Source of the DNA: JBBRXJ01 sp038248505 | GTDB taxonomy: Bacteria > Bacteroidota > Bacteroidia > Bacteroidales > JBBRXJ01 | DNA length: 46,050 bases | Reading direction: 5' to 3' | Assembly (NCBI GenBank): GCA_038248505.1 | Contig: JBBRXJ010000014.1 | Span: forward strand, 1 to 46,050 | Shown: positions 28,897-36,709 of the stretch, piece by piece | Layout: every line of letters starts with the position of its first letter | How positions within the stretch are numbered: position 1 is the stretch's first letter | Program-made: the position numbers and the translations under genes | The notes under the pieces: model-generated | Seen by the model: only the letters and a program-made list of their open reading frames with translations | The model's database searches: none | Told to the model about the DNA's origin: nothing

Positions 28897-29841
28897 ATGA
28901 AGGAAGATCAAGATTCGGAAAAAGACAAAAAGAAAACGCGTCGGAAATTCATAAATGACATCGCCTTATTGGGTGCTGGCGGTGTTGCTGGTGCTACTGC
29001 AATCTATGCTGGACGTAACTTTGAGAATAAGAAGCAAGGAAAAAACATTCGTTTACTCACCCAAGATAATAAAGTGGTTGAGGTAAACGAACATGATGTT
29101 CGCGAAGCGAAAACGATAGCTACAGAACTTCAGGAAGGAGGTCGTGAGGGAATAACAAATCGAAGATGGGTAATGGTCATTGATCTTTCAAAATGCCGTA
29201 ATGCGCGTAAATGTATCTCTGCCTGTCAGAATGCACATGATTTAAAACCCGAACAATTTCACATAAACACCTTGCACATGCAAGAAACGCCTGAAACGGC
29301 GCCATTCTATATGCCAAAACCATGCATGCATTGCGACAATCCACCATGCGTATCAGTATGTCCTGTAGATGCAACGTTTAAACGCAACGATGGTATTGTA
29401 TTAATTGATAATGAACGATGCATTGGTTGCCGTTTCTGTGTTGCTGCTTGCCCCTACTCAGCACGCATATTTCATTGGACAGAACCAAAAGTTTCAGCAG
29501 AACATACAGACAAAGAATATGATATAGAAAAGAATGTGCCACAGAAAAAAGGAACAATTACCAAATGTCTTTTTAGTGCCGATCGTTTGCGTAACGAAGA
29601 ACTTCCATCATGCGTATCCTCATGCCCTAATGGAGTATACTATTTTGGCGATGAAAATGAAGACGCGGTAACCAACGGTACTACTAAGGAAACCGTTCGT
29701 TTTAGCGAATTACTGAAAAATAATGCTGGATATACACTTATGGAAGAGCTGGGAACGAAACCACGCGTGTACTATTTACCGCCTAAAAATCGCCTCTTTC
29801 CATTTGATAGCAAAAACACTCCCAATAATCATGAAGGATAA
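28897..29841 (+). CDS. Tat-exported 4Fe-4S electron-transfer protein (NrfC/DmsB/ActB-like)
   Basis: A twin-arginine signal is seen at residues 14-19 (TRRKFI), followed by a hydrophobic Ala/Gly-rich run, so the folded protein is probably exported or anchored on the periplasmic side. Four cysteine clusters suit four [4Fe-4S] centres: CRNARKCISACQNAH (about 103-117), CMHCDNPPCVSVCP (about 145-158), CIGCRFCVAACP (about 175-186) and the outer set CLFSADRLRNEELPSCVSSCP. This is the ferredoxin subunit plan of NrfC, DmsB, HybA and the Fe-S half of ActB. It passes electrons between a membrane quinol site and another carrier. Its membrane partner, an NrfD-like protein, starts three bases after its stop. 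No molybdopterin catalytic subunit is nearby, so the partner is probably the cytochrome c and oxidase encoded downstream (inference). Confidence 0.88.
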   Translation: MKEDQDSEKDKKKTRRKFINDIALLGAGGVAGATAIYAGRNFENKKQGKNIRLLTQDNKVVEVNEHDVREAKTIATELQEGGREGITNRRWVMVIDLSKCRNARKCISACQNAHDLKPEQFHINTLHMQETPETAPFYMPKPCMHCDNPPCVSVCPVDATFKRNDGIVLIDNERCIGCRFCVAACPYSARIFHWTEPKVSAEHTDKEYDIEKNVPQKKGTITKCLFSADRLRNEELPSCVSSCPNGVYYFGDENEDAVTNGTTKETVRFSELLKNNAGYTLMEELGTKPRVYYLPPKNRLFPFDSKNTPNNHEG

Positions 29842-29844
29842 GTC

Positions 29845-31155
29845 ATGAAAATAAATAAAAATCGCGAAGAAATAATATCAGATCTTTTACGTCCAGTTGG
29901 ACTTACAAGAGGCTTTCACATTTGGATGGCTGCACTCAGTATATTACTATTCATTTGTTTATATGCCTACACCATTCAATTACGCGATGGACTTGGCGTT
30001 ACAGGGCTACGTGATTATGCATCGTGGGGCATGTATATCTCAAACTTTGTTTTCTTTGTTGCGAGTAGTCTTATAGGAATGCTTATTAGTGGGGTACTCG
30101 GACTCACGGGTCAAAAATGGATCACCCCAATCACTCGCATGGCTGAAATTATCGCTGTTGCATTCTCAGCAGTTGCAGGACTTGTAATCGTTTCCGATAT
30201 GGGTCGCCCTGATCGGCTTCCTTTTGTATTTTTATATGGTCGCTTTCAATCTCCAATATTATGGGATGTTACAGTCATTACTGCCTATATGATATTGAGC
30301 CTACTCCTACTCTATGTAACCGCTTTACCCGACTTAGCATTATGTCGCGACCGTTTAAAAGAACAGCCATCACTACTCCAAAAGGTATATAAAATCATAT
30401 CGCTCGGCTGGCGCGAAAAAGAAGAACAATACAAACTAATGCATAAAGCCGCAAGAATTCTAATTTTGCTTATCATTCCTATGGCTTTAGCAATTCACAC
30501 CGTTACATCATGGCTTTTCGCTGTTACATTACGTCCAGAATGGGACTCTACCATTTTTGGCCCTTACTTTGTTAGTGGCGCATTTGTTGCAGGTTCTGGG
30601 GCACTTATAATCGCAATGTATTTCTTTCGAATTAATTATAAACTAAAAGACTATATTACCCCCAAGCATTTCAATAAAATGGGTAAATTATTAGCTGTGG
30701 TTACCTTTGTTTATCTTTATTTCAACATTAACGAATACTTTATTCCAACATATAAGATGAAACTACATGATATTGATCATCTACACTCCTTGTATAGTGG
30801 CCGATGGTCAATTTTATTTTGGAGTGTACAAGTTTTAGGATTACTAATACCAATGATTTTAACGCTGCTAAAACCCATGCGAAAACCAATACCTTTAACT
30901 ATTATAGCAATATTTATAATGGTAGGTGCTTGGTTGAAAAGATTATTGATTGTTGTTCCTACTCAAGAGCATCCCTTTTTACCCATCCATCCTGCCCTAC
31001 CCTCGGCATTCAAATTCTATTCACCTACACTCATAGAAACAGGAATTACTTTAGCATCATTTATAATGGTTATCATGATAATTACAGTACTTTCAAAACT
31101 TTTACCAATTATTCCAGTTATGGAAACAGTAAAAGAAAATGAAGAACAAAATTAA
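29845..31155 (+). CDS. NrfD/PsrC-like membrane quinol-binding subunit
   Basis: The 436 residues contain about ten hydrophobic segments, for example FHIWMAALSILLFICLYAY, YISNFVFFVASSLIGMLIS, ILILLIIPMALAIHTVTSW and TLIETGITLASFIMVIMI. The SWGMYISNF segment and the late GRPDRLPF / SPILWD pattern are typical of the NrfD/PsrC/ActC family, which bind menaquinol and pair with a four-cluster Fe-S protein. It sits three bases after that partner's gene. In alternative complex III such proteins feed cytochrome c or an oxidase; here the genes for cytochrome c and a caa3 oxidase follow in the same operon, suggesting menaquinol oxidation linked to oxygen reduction. That linkage is inferred from order. The C-terminus overlaps the longest possible frame of the next gene by 17 bases. 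Confidence 0.88.
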   Translation: MKINKNREEIISDLLRPVGLTRGFHIWMAALSILLFICLYAYTIQLRDGLGVTGLRDYASWGMYISNFVFFVASSLIGMLISGVLGLTGQKWITPITRMAEIIAVAFSAVAGLVIVSDMGRPDRLPFVFLYGRFQSPILWDVTVITAYMILSLLLLYVTALPDLALCRDRLKEQPSLLQKVYKIISLGWREKEEQYKLMHKAARILILLIIPMALAIHTVTSWLFAVTLRPEWDSTIFGPYFVSGAFVAGSGALIIAMYFFRINYKLKDYITPKHFNKMGKLLAVVTFVYLYFNINEYFIPTYKMKLHDIDHLHSLYSGRWSILFWSVQVLGLLIPMILTLLKPMRKPIPLTIIAIFIMVGAWLKRLLIVVPTQEHPFLPIHPALPSAFKFYSPTLIETGITLASFIMVIMIITVLSKLLPIIPVMETVKENEEQN

Positions 31156-31162
31156 TTTGTTT

Positions 31163-32041
31163 ATGAAGAACTCATTTATAATATTATCACTTATACTAAC
31201 ACTCACTTCTACATATAGCCAAAAATGGGATGTTCCGGCTATTGACGCAACAAAAAACAGTCACATTTCGTTTGATGCAGAAACCCGGAAAAAAGGTGAA
31301 AAAATATATATCAATAGCTGTCAGAGTTGTCATGGTCAATCAGGTAAAAATAATCCTGCTAAAATAGTGCCTATACCGAAAGACCCAGCTTCCAAAGAAT
31401 ACCAAGCAAATACGGACGGAGAATTATATTACAAAATAACAATTGGCCGAGGTGCTATGCCTCAATTTAAAACAGCTTTAAGCGAAGAAGATCGTTGGTT
31501 TGTTATATCGTATGTACGATCATTTAATACAAATTACAAACAAAAAGAAATCATAGCTAGTGTAAAAGAAAAAGCGAATGCTCGACTTTCATCCTCATAC
31601 AACCATAGCGACAGTACCATAATAATATGGGTTAGTGATTCCAACGCCAAACCCATCAAAAATGCAGAGGTAACACTTTACGCAATCCGATATTTTGGCA
31701 AACTACCAATTGGCGATCCAGTAGTTACTGATAATGCAGGATATGCACGTTTTAAACAAACGAGCGATTTACCTGGAAATACAAATGGAAAAATAAACAT
31801 AAAAGCAAAACTGAGCAACGAAGATCAATACGGACACGCTAGTATTGATACATTTGTAATAGCGTTTGTTAAGAATAAGCACAGAAATATGCGAGATGAA
31901 CGTGCTATGTGGAACTCAGCAAGGAAAGCACCTCTTTGGATTACGTGCACGTACCTGGGTGCAGTATTAATTATTGTGAGTTTAATTGTATATGTTTTAC
32001 TATTGCTTAAAAAGATAAAAGAAAAAGGATCTAATAATTAG
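31163..32041 (+). CDS. Membrane-anchored cytochrome c with C-terminal beta-sandwich domain
   Basis: I choose ATG 31163 because it gives a clean signal peptide (MKNSFIILSLILTLTSTYS) seven bases after the NrfD stop; an in-frame ATG at 31139 would add eight polar residues and overlap NrfD. The mature protein has one heme site CQSCH (53-57) and a distal Met in GRGAMPQF, so it is a class I-type c domain (about 38-128). It is followed by a region of about 100 residues (IIIWVSDSNAKPIKNAEVTLYAI ... VVTDNAGYARFK) resembling a transthyretin/carboxypeptidase-regulatory-like beta-sandwich. A transmembrane helix near the end (LGAVLIIVSLIVYVLLLL) leaves a basic tail inside. It probably carries electrons from the Fe-S/NrfD pair to the oxidase on the outer face of the inner membrane. 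The sandwich may act as a spacer or docking arm; that is a guess. Confidence 0.82.
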   Translation: MKNSFIILSLILTLTSTYSQKWDVPAIDATKNSHISFDAETRKKGEKIYINSCQSCHGQSGKNNPAKIVPIPKDPASKEYQANTDGELYYKITIGRGAMPQFKTALSEEDRWFVISYVRSFNTNYKQKEIIASVKEKANARLSSSYNHSDSTIIIWVSDSNAKPIKNAEVTLYAIRYFGKLPIGDPVVTDNAGYARFKQTSDLPGNTNGKINIKAKLSNEDQYGHASIDTFVIAFVKNKHRNMRDERAMWNSARKAPLWITCTYLGAVLIIVSLIVYVLLLLKKIKEKGSNN

Positions 32042-32056
32042 CTTAATAATGAACCT

Positions 32057-32428
32057 ATGAAAAACACTTTTACTATTGGCCGAATTTTATTCGCACTGCC
32101 ATTTGGCATTATTGGTTTAAATCATTTTTTTATGTACGATGTTTTTGCAGGCATGGTTACTTCATTCATACCCGGTGCTGGATTCTCTGTAATACTTACA
32201 GGAATTGCTCTAGTTGCTGCTTCAATTAGCATTATCAGCAATAAATACATAGTGCTTTCTTGTTCACTACTTGCAAGTTTGCTTTTAATATTTATTGCAA
32301 CAATACACATTCCTAATTTATTTATTAAAGAGCGTAGCGTCTTTGCACTTATTGAATTACTAAAAGATACAGGGCTTGCAGGTGGAGCGTTGATGATTGT
32401 GGGAACGTATAAGAAGAGTGACAAGTAA
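32057..32428 (+). CDS. Small DoxX-like membrane protein
   Basis: The 123 residues contain four hydrophobic segments: ILFALPFGIIGLNHFFMYD, FSVILTGIALVAASISII, IVLSCSLLASLLLIFIATI and a final one around TGLAGGALMIVGTY. The G(L/I)xHFF element and the ALIELLKDTGLAGGALMI ending are typical of DoxX-like proteins. DoxX was named as a subunit of an archaeal terminal oxidase, but most family members have no proven role. It sits 15 bases after the cytochrome c gene and before the SCO gene, so it is part of the respiratory operon. A role in oxidase assembly or quinone handling is a guess from position. Confidence 0.72.
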   Translation: MKNTFTIGRILFALPFGIIGLNHFFMYDVFAGMVTSFIPGAGFSVILTGIALVAASISIISNKYIVLSCSLLASLLLIFIATIHIPNLFIKERSVFALIELLKDTGLAGGALMIVGTYKKSDK

Positions 32429-32462
32429 GAGTAAAGAAGTAAAAGTAAAAAAAAATAAAGAT

Positions 32463-33239
32463 ATGAAAAAGCTAATATTTTTTATTGCAATTTTAGTTTG
32501 TATATACAACACAAAAGCGCAAGTATTCCTAGGTGATAGGCTCACGGTTGGCATTGACGAAAAGCTGAGTGATACTATTCCATTAAATTTAGAATTTAGT
32601 GATGAGAGTCATAAAACCATACGACTTATAGATATTGTTGATAAACCCACTGTATTATCCTTTGTCTATTTTGATTGTCCAAGCTTATGTAGTCCCTTAC
32701 AACAAGGAATTTCAGATGTCATTGACGCAAGCGATCTTGTAATTGGTACCGATTACAATGTTATAACTTGTAGTTTTAATTATCAAGACAGTCCAGAGAA
32801 AGCTGCTGAAAAGAAAGAAAATTTTGTAAAGTGTATCAGTAAAACGCGTTGTGAAAACTGGCATTATCTTACCGCTGATAGTGCAAATATTAACAGCCTA
32901 TTGAGATCTGTAGGCTACAAAATAAAAATTGCAGGGATGGATTTTGTTCATCCTTCAGGCATCGTAATTATCAGTCCTAACGGCAAAATAACTCGATATT
33001 TGTATGGCCTTAGCTTTTTACCATTAGATTTTAAAATGGCTATTATTGAGTCACAAAAAGGTCTTGCACGTCCAACGGTAAACAAAGTATTAGACTTTTG
33101 CTACGCATATGATCCAGCAGGTAAGCGCTATACCCTAGAAATAACAAAACTTGCAGCAACCATCATCATATTTATAGCCTTAGTATTGCTCCTTGTTTTA
33201 ATAATCAAACCTAACAAAAAACAAAGCACAAACGTATAA
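32463..33239 (+). CDS. SCO1/SenC-family copper chaperone for cytochrome oxidase
   Basis: I start at ATG 32463, which opens a signal peptide (MKKLIFFIAILVCIYNTKA); the longer frame from 32397 would add 22 charged residues overlapping the DoxX-like gene. The product has 258 residues. The copper site is present: CPSLC (Cys72 and Cys76, the CxxxC motif, in FVYFDCPSLCSP) and His163 in FVHPSG. The thioredoxin-like fold extends over about 40-210, and a C-terminal helix (IIIFIALVLLLVLII) anchors it in the membrane. SCO proteins deliver copper to, or reduce, the CuA centre of subunit II. Subunit I starts three bases after its stop, so the chaperone is made with its client enzyme. Confidence 0.9.
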   Translation: MKKLIFFIAILVCIYNTKAQVFLGDRLTVGIDEKLSDTIPLNLEFSDESHKTIRLIDIVDKPTVLSFVYFDCPSLCSPLQQGISDVIDASDLVIGTDYNVITCSFNYQDSPEKAAEKKENFVKCISKTRCENWHYLTADSANINSLLRSVGYKIKIAGMDFVHPSGIVIISPNGKITRYLYGLSFLPLDFKMAIIESQKGLARPTVNKVLDFCYAYDPAGKRYTLEITKLAATIIIFIALVLLLVLIIKPNKKQSTNV

Positions 33240-33241
33240 AT

Positions 33242-34822
33242 ATGAGTACACCAGAAAGTTTTTACGAACCACGAGGGCTGATGAGTTGGCTCACATCAAC
33301 CGATCATAAACGAATTGGATTAATGTACCTTTACGCCATTACCTTTTTCTTTTTGGTTGGCGGTACACTAGGCGGGCTAATGCGCCTTGAACTAGCGCAT
33401 GCCGGACAGCAATTAATGGATGCGCAAACATACAATGCTTTATTTACAGTACATGGTGTTATTATGATATTCATTGTTGTAATTCCAGGTCTGGCAGCTG
33501 TTTTTGGCAATTTCGCCATGCCAATAATGATAGGCGCTAGAGATGTTTCTTTTCCAAAACTTAATCTTTTATCATTTTATATTTATATTGTTGGTGCAAC
33601 ATTAGCAGTATTTAGCTTAATTGGCGGCAGTGGGCCGCCTGATACTGGATGGACTTTTTATGCACCATACAGCACCGAAACAGGCACCAATGTAATTATG
33701 GCCGTAACGGCGGCATTCGTTTTGGGCTTCTCATCCATTCTTACTGGTTTAAATTTTATTGTAACCATACACCGCCTTCGCGCACCTGGTATGACCTGGT
33801 TTAAAATGCCTTTGTTTGCATGGTCGGTATATGCTACTGCCTGGATTCAATTATTAGCCACCCCTATCGTAGGTATTACTTTACTAATGCTGATTGCAGA
33901 AAGAGTGTTTCATATCGGTTTTTTTGATCCAAACCTCGGTGGTGATCCTATTTTGTTTCAACATTTATTTTGGATATACTCACACCCTGCTGTATATATA
34001 ATGATTTTGCCAGCTATGGGCGTTATCACAGAAATAATTCCAACATTCTGTCAAAAAACAGTTTTTGGTTATAAAGCAATTGCAATATCCAGTTTAGCAA
34101 TTGCCTTTGTTGGTTACCTCGTTTGGGGCCACCACATGTACACCTCAGGAATGAGTACAACGGCACGTTGGTTTTTTTCATTCCTTACGTTCATCGTTGC
34201 TATACCAAGTGCAATAAAAGTTTTTAACTGGATATCTACAATGTACAAAGGCTCCATTAACGTTCAACCACCTTTTCTTTATGCCTTGGCTTTCGTCTTT
34301 TTATTTATGATTGGGGGGTTAACAGGATTAGTACTTGGTTCATTAGCAACAGATGTACATGTACACGATACCTCATTTATTGTTGCTCATTTCCATTACA
34401 TTATTTTTGGCGGAATGGGCTTTGCATTCTTTGCTGCCATACATTATTGGTTTCCAAAAATGTTTGGGCGTATGTATAATACAAAACGAGCAAACTGGTC
34501 ATGGGGGGTAGTTTTCATCGGTTTCAACACCTTATACTTTCCTCTTTTTGTAATAGGCTTGCAAGGAATGCCTCGTCGTTATTTCGATTACCTTCCACAA
34601 TTTCAAATTGGGCACATGATATCCACCGTAGGTGCAATTATTTTGGGGGTTGGAATTTATATGATGCTCTACAATCTTATTCGTGGTGCTCGTAATGGCC
34701 CAATTGCAGAAGCTAATCCTTGGCATGGCAGTACCCTTGAATGGACTATTGCCTCACCCCCACCTACTGAAAATTTCAATGAAATTCCAGTTATTACCAA
34801 AGGTCCATACGAGTACAAATAA
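33242..34822 (+). CDS. ctaD: Cytochrome c oxidase subunit I (A2-type heme-copper oxidase)
   Basis: The 526 residues form the 12-helix catalytic core. Visible ligands are His71 (FTVHGVIM, low-spin heme), His248 of YSHPAVY with Tyr252 for the CuB/Tyr cross-link, His297-His298 (WGHHMYTSGM), and His383/His385 in VHDTSFIVAHFHYIIFGG. The helix VI motif reads YSHPAVY: Ala250 replaces the D-channel Glu of HPEVY and Tyr-Ser precede the His, which is the mark of A2-type oxidases such as the caa3 enzyme of Rhodothermus. Lys326 in AIPSAIKVFNW suits the K-channel. It reduces oxygen to water and pumps protons. It lies between the SCO gene and subunit III in the operon. Confidence 0.96.
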   Translation: MSTPESFYEPRGLMSWLTSTDHKRIGLMYLYAITFFFLVGGTLGGLMRLELAHAGQQLMDAQTYNALFTVHGVIMIFIVVIPGLAAVFGNFAMPIMIGARDVSFPKLNLLSFYIYIVGATLAVFSLIGGSGPPDTGWTFYAPYSTETGTNVIMAVTAAFVLGFSSILTGLNFIVTIHRLRAPGMTWFKMPLFAWSVYATAWIQLLATPIVGITLLMLIAERVFHIGFFDPNLGGDPILFQHLFWIYSHPAVYIMILPAMGVITEIIPTFCQKTVFGYKAIAISSLAIAFVGYLVWGHHMYTSGMSTTARWFFSFLTFIVAIPSAIKVFNWISTMYKGSINVQPPFLYALAFVFLFMIGGLTGLVLGSLATDVHVHDTSFIVAHFHYIIFGGMGFAFFAAIHYWFPKMFGRMYNTKRANWSWGVVFIGFNTLYFPLFVIGLQGMPRRYFDYLPQFQIGHMISTVGAIILGVGIYMMLYNLIRGARNGPIAEANPWHGSTLEWTIASPPPTENFNEIPVITKGPYEYK

Positions 34823-34838
34823 AGAAGAAAAAAGAAAA

Positions 34839-34847
34839 GGGGGGGGG
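34839..34847 (+). promoter_or_regulatory. G9 tract at the ctaE ribosome-binding site
   Basis: Nine G in a row stand four bases (AATA) before the ATG of subunit III, where a Shine-Dalgarno would be, after an A/G-rich stretch (AAAGAAGAAAAAAGAAAA). Such homopolymers are prone to slippage, which would change spacing or strength of the site. The exact count may also be unreliable in sequencing. Confidence 0.6.
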
Positions 34848-34851
34848 AATA

Positions 34852-35466
34852 ATGTCAACAGAACATAAACATATCGAACACCGCGATGATACTGGATCTA
34901 AAATGGGAATGTGGCTTTTCATCTTTACCGAATTATTTCTATTTGGAGGTCTATTTATTGTATATGCTGTATATCGTTCAAAATATCCAGTAGATTTTCA
35001 CATTGCTGCATCGCAACTCAACACATTCATTGGAACAATCAATACAGTTATACTATTAATTAGTAGTATGACAATAGCCATGTCAATTACGGCAGTACAG
35101 CTAGGGAATAAAAAACGAGCCCTATTTCTTATAGCAAGCACCATTTTTTTGGCATTTGTTTTTTTAGTTAATAAATATTTTGAGTATGGACACAAAATAG
35201 AGATAGGCTTATATCCTGGATCAGAATTATTACAGAGCTTGCGTCATGGACAATTACTATTCTTCGGATTGTATTTCTTCATGACCGCATTGCATGGTTT
35301 TCATATTATTATAGGAATGATTATACTTACCGTAATGTTCTTTAAGGTTAAAAATGAAAGCATTCATTCAAGCGATTTTGTACTATTAGAAAACGGGGGT
35401 CTTTACTGGCATTTAATCGACTTAATCTGGATTTATCTTTTCCCTCTTTTATATCTTATTACCTGA
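34852..35466 (+). CDS. ctaE: Cytochrome c oxidase subunit III
   Basis: The 204 residues match the short five-helix form of subunit III. The first helix has GMWLFIFTELFLFGGLFIVYAVYRSKYP, containing the conserved helix-I Glu (E in FTELF). The last part has GQLLFFGLYFFMTALHGFHIIIGMII with the HGFH motif, then GLYWHLIDLIWIYLFPLLYL, the usual WHFVDxVW ending. It binds lipid in the oxidase core and helps keep proton uptake stable. It follows subunit I by 29 bases, with a G9 tract just before the start codon. The next gene encodes a small subunit IV. Confidence 0.93.
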   Translation: MSTEHKHIEHRDDTGSKMGMWLFIFTELFLFGGLFIVYAVYRSKYPVDFHIAASQLNTFIGTINTVILLISSMTIAMSITAVQLGNKKRALFLIASTIFLAFVFLVNKYFEYGHKIEIGLYPGSELLQSLRHGQLLFFGLYFFMTALHGFHIIIGMIILTVMFFKVKNESIHSSDFVLLENGGLYWHLIDLIWIYLFPLLYLIT

Positions 35467-35493
35467 TTATTTAAAACGAAAAATCCTTTTTAT

Positions 35494-35778
35494 ATGACCG
35501 AAAATAGTCAACATATAACAAGCTATAGAACAAATGGAATCATTCTTATAATTCTTTTATTCCTTACTAGTATAACCATTGCGGTAACGAGTATAAACCT
35601 TTCTATATTTACTGTTGCAGTAGCATTAGTCATAGCTTCAGTAAAAGTTATTGTTGTACTCAGTTATTTCATGCATCTTAAATTTGATAACCCCACATTT
35701 CGTTGGATGGTTGCTGGAATATTCCTTTTATTTGCTGTCGTCTTAATTATTACCTTCCTCGATTATAATAATAGATAA
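35494..35778 (+). CDS. Cytochrome c oxidase subunit IV (prokaryotic type)
   Basis: The 94 residues have three transmembrane helices: IILIILLFLTSITIAV, IFTVAVALVIASVKVIVVLSYFMHLKF and WMVAGIFLLFAVVLIITF. The SVKVIVVLSYFMHLKFD element is diagnostic for the CtaF/CyoD-type small subunit. It stabilises the oxidase, possibly around CuB. It is placed 27 bases after subunit III and ten before subunit II, within the operon. Confidence 0.88.
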   Translation: MTENSQHITSYRTNGIILIILLFLTSITIAVTSINLSIFTVAVALVIASVKVIVVLSYFMHLKFDNPTFRWMVAGIFLLFAVVLIITFLDYNNR

Positions 35779-35788
35779 TATAGTATAT

Positions 35789-36709
35789 ATGTTCAACGGT
35801 GCTTCAAATTTCGCTCAAGGTGTAGACCAAAATTTCTTATTAATAATAGGCATAAGTGTCCTTTTCCTTTTTGGTTTAACGGCTACTATGATATACTTTG
35901 TAATCAGATACAATAAGAAAAGGAATCCTGTTGCAACTCAAATAAGCGGAAGCATTACGCTTGAAATAATATGGACCGTTATTCCATTAATTCTCGTTCT
36001 GCTAATATTTTACTACGGTTATTCGGTTTTTAAACCAATGCGTATAGCGCCCAAAAACGCCATTCACATAAAAGCAATAGCCAAAATGTGGGACTGGACA
36101 TTTGAATATGATGGAGAAAAACAATCGAAAGACCTTGTAGTTCCATATAATAAAGCCGTTGTACTTGACTTAGTATCGCTTGATGTAATACACAGTTTGT
36201 TTATTCCAGCATTTCGTATTAAAGAAGATATGGTACCTGGCACTGAAAATTTCATGTGGTTTATACCCACACAAAAAGGAACTTACGAGATATTTTGTGC
36301 CGAATATTGTGGTTTAAGACACTCTTATATGGAAGCAAAGGTAATAGTAATAGATGAATCTGAATATCAAAAATGGCTCACTGCACTTCCGGTAAAGAAA
36401 AAAATGGATGAATATCCAGGATACAAAATATTACAAAACAATGCCTGCTTAGGATGTCATACTCTTGATGGTAATAAAATTGTTGGCCCAAGTTTTAAAA
36501 AATTATATGGCAAGAAACAAATGGTTATTCGCGATGGCAAATCACGTCGTATTGTGAGTGATGAAGAATACATCAAACGTTCAATTCTTGAACCCAATGC
36601 TGATGTTGTTGAAGGCTATAAAGAAGGACTAATGAAATCATACCGCGGTGTATTATCCGATAGTGATATTAAAAACATAATAGAATTTATGAAAGTACCT
36701 GCTGAATAA
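35789..36709 (+). CDS. ctaC: Cytochrome c oxidase subunit II with fused cytochrome c domain (caa3 type)
   Basis: Two transmembrane helices (about 16-39 and 59-80) precede a periplasmic cupredoxin domain. The CuA ligands are visible: His135 (DVIHSLFIP), Cys170, Glu172, Cys174, His178 and Met181 in FCAEYCGLRHSYM. The aromatic patch WDWTFEYDG (101-109) lies on the electron entry path. Residues about 208-306 are a cytochrome c with CLGCH at 220-224, GPSF and a late Met in EGLMKSYRGVLSD, as in caa3 oxidases, so electrons can enter at heme c. No signal peptide or lipobox is evident at the N-terminus. Subunit II comes last of the oxidase subunits, an unusual order. Its TAA overlaps the ATG of ctaB by one base. 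Confidence 0.94.
   Translation: MFNGASNFAQGVDQNFLLIIGISVLFLFGLTATMIYFVIRYNKKRNPVATQISGSITLEIIWTVIPLILVLLIFYYGYSVFKPMRIAPKNAIHIKAIAKMWDWTFEYDGEKQSKDLVVPYNKAVVLDLVSLDVIHSLFIPAFRIKEDMVPGTENFMWFIPTQKGTYEIFCAEYCGLRHSYMEAKVIVIDESEYQKWLTALPVKKKMDEYPGYKILQNNACLGCHTLDGNKIVGPSFKKLYGKKQMVIRDGKSRRIVSDEEYIKRSILEPNADVVEGYKEGLMKSYRGVLSDSDIKNIIEFMKVPAE

Noticed and set aside
28897..31155. Fe-S/NrfD pair as alternative complex III
   Set aside because: No pentaheme ActA, no Mo-like ActB half, no ActD/ActE/ActF; only the Fe-S and NrfD-type parts are present, so the ACIII name would overstate it.
31139..31162. Longer start for the cytochrome c gene at 31139
   Set aside because: It overlaps NrfD by 17 bases and adds polar residues before an otherwise perfect signal peptide that starts at Met 31163.
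32397..32462. Longer start for the SCO gene
   Set aside because: The 22 extra residues are highly charged, overlap the DoxX-like gene and would bury the signal peptide beginning at 32463.
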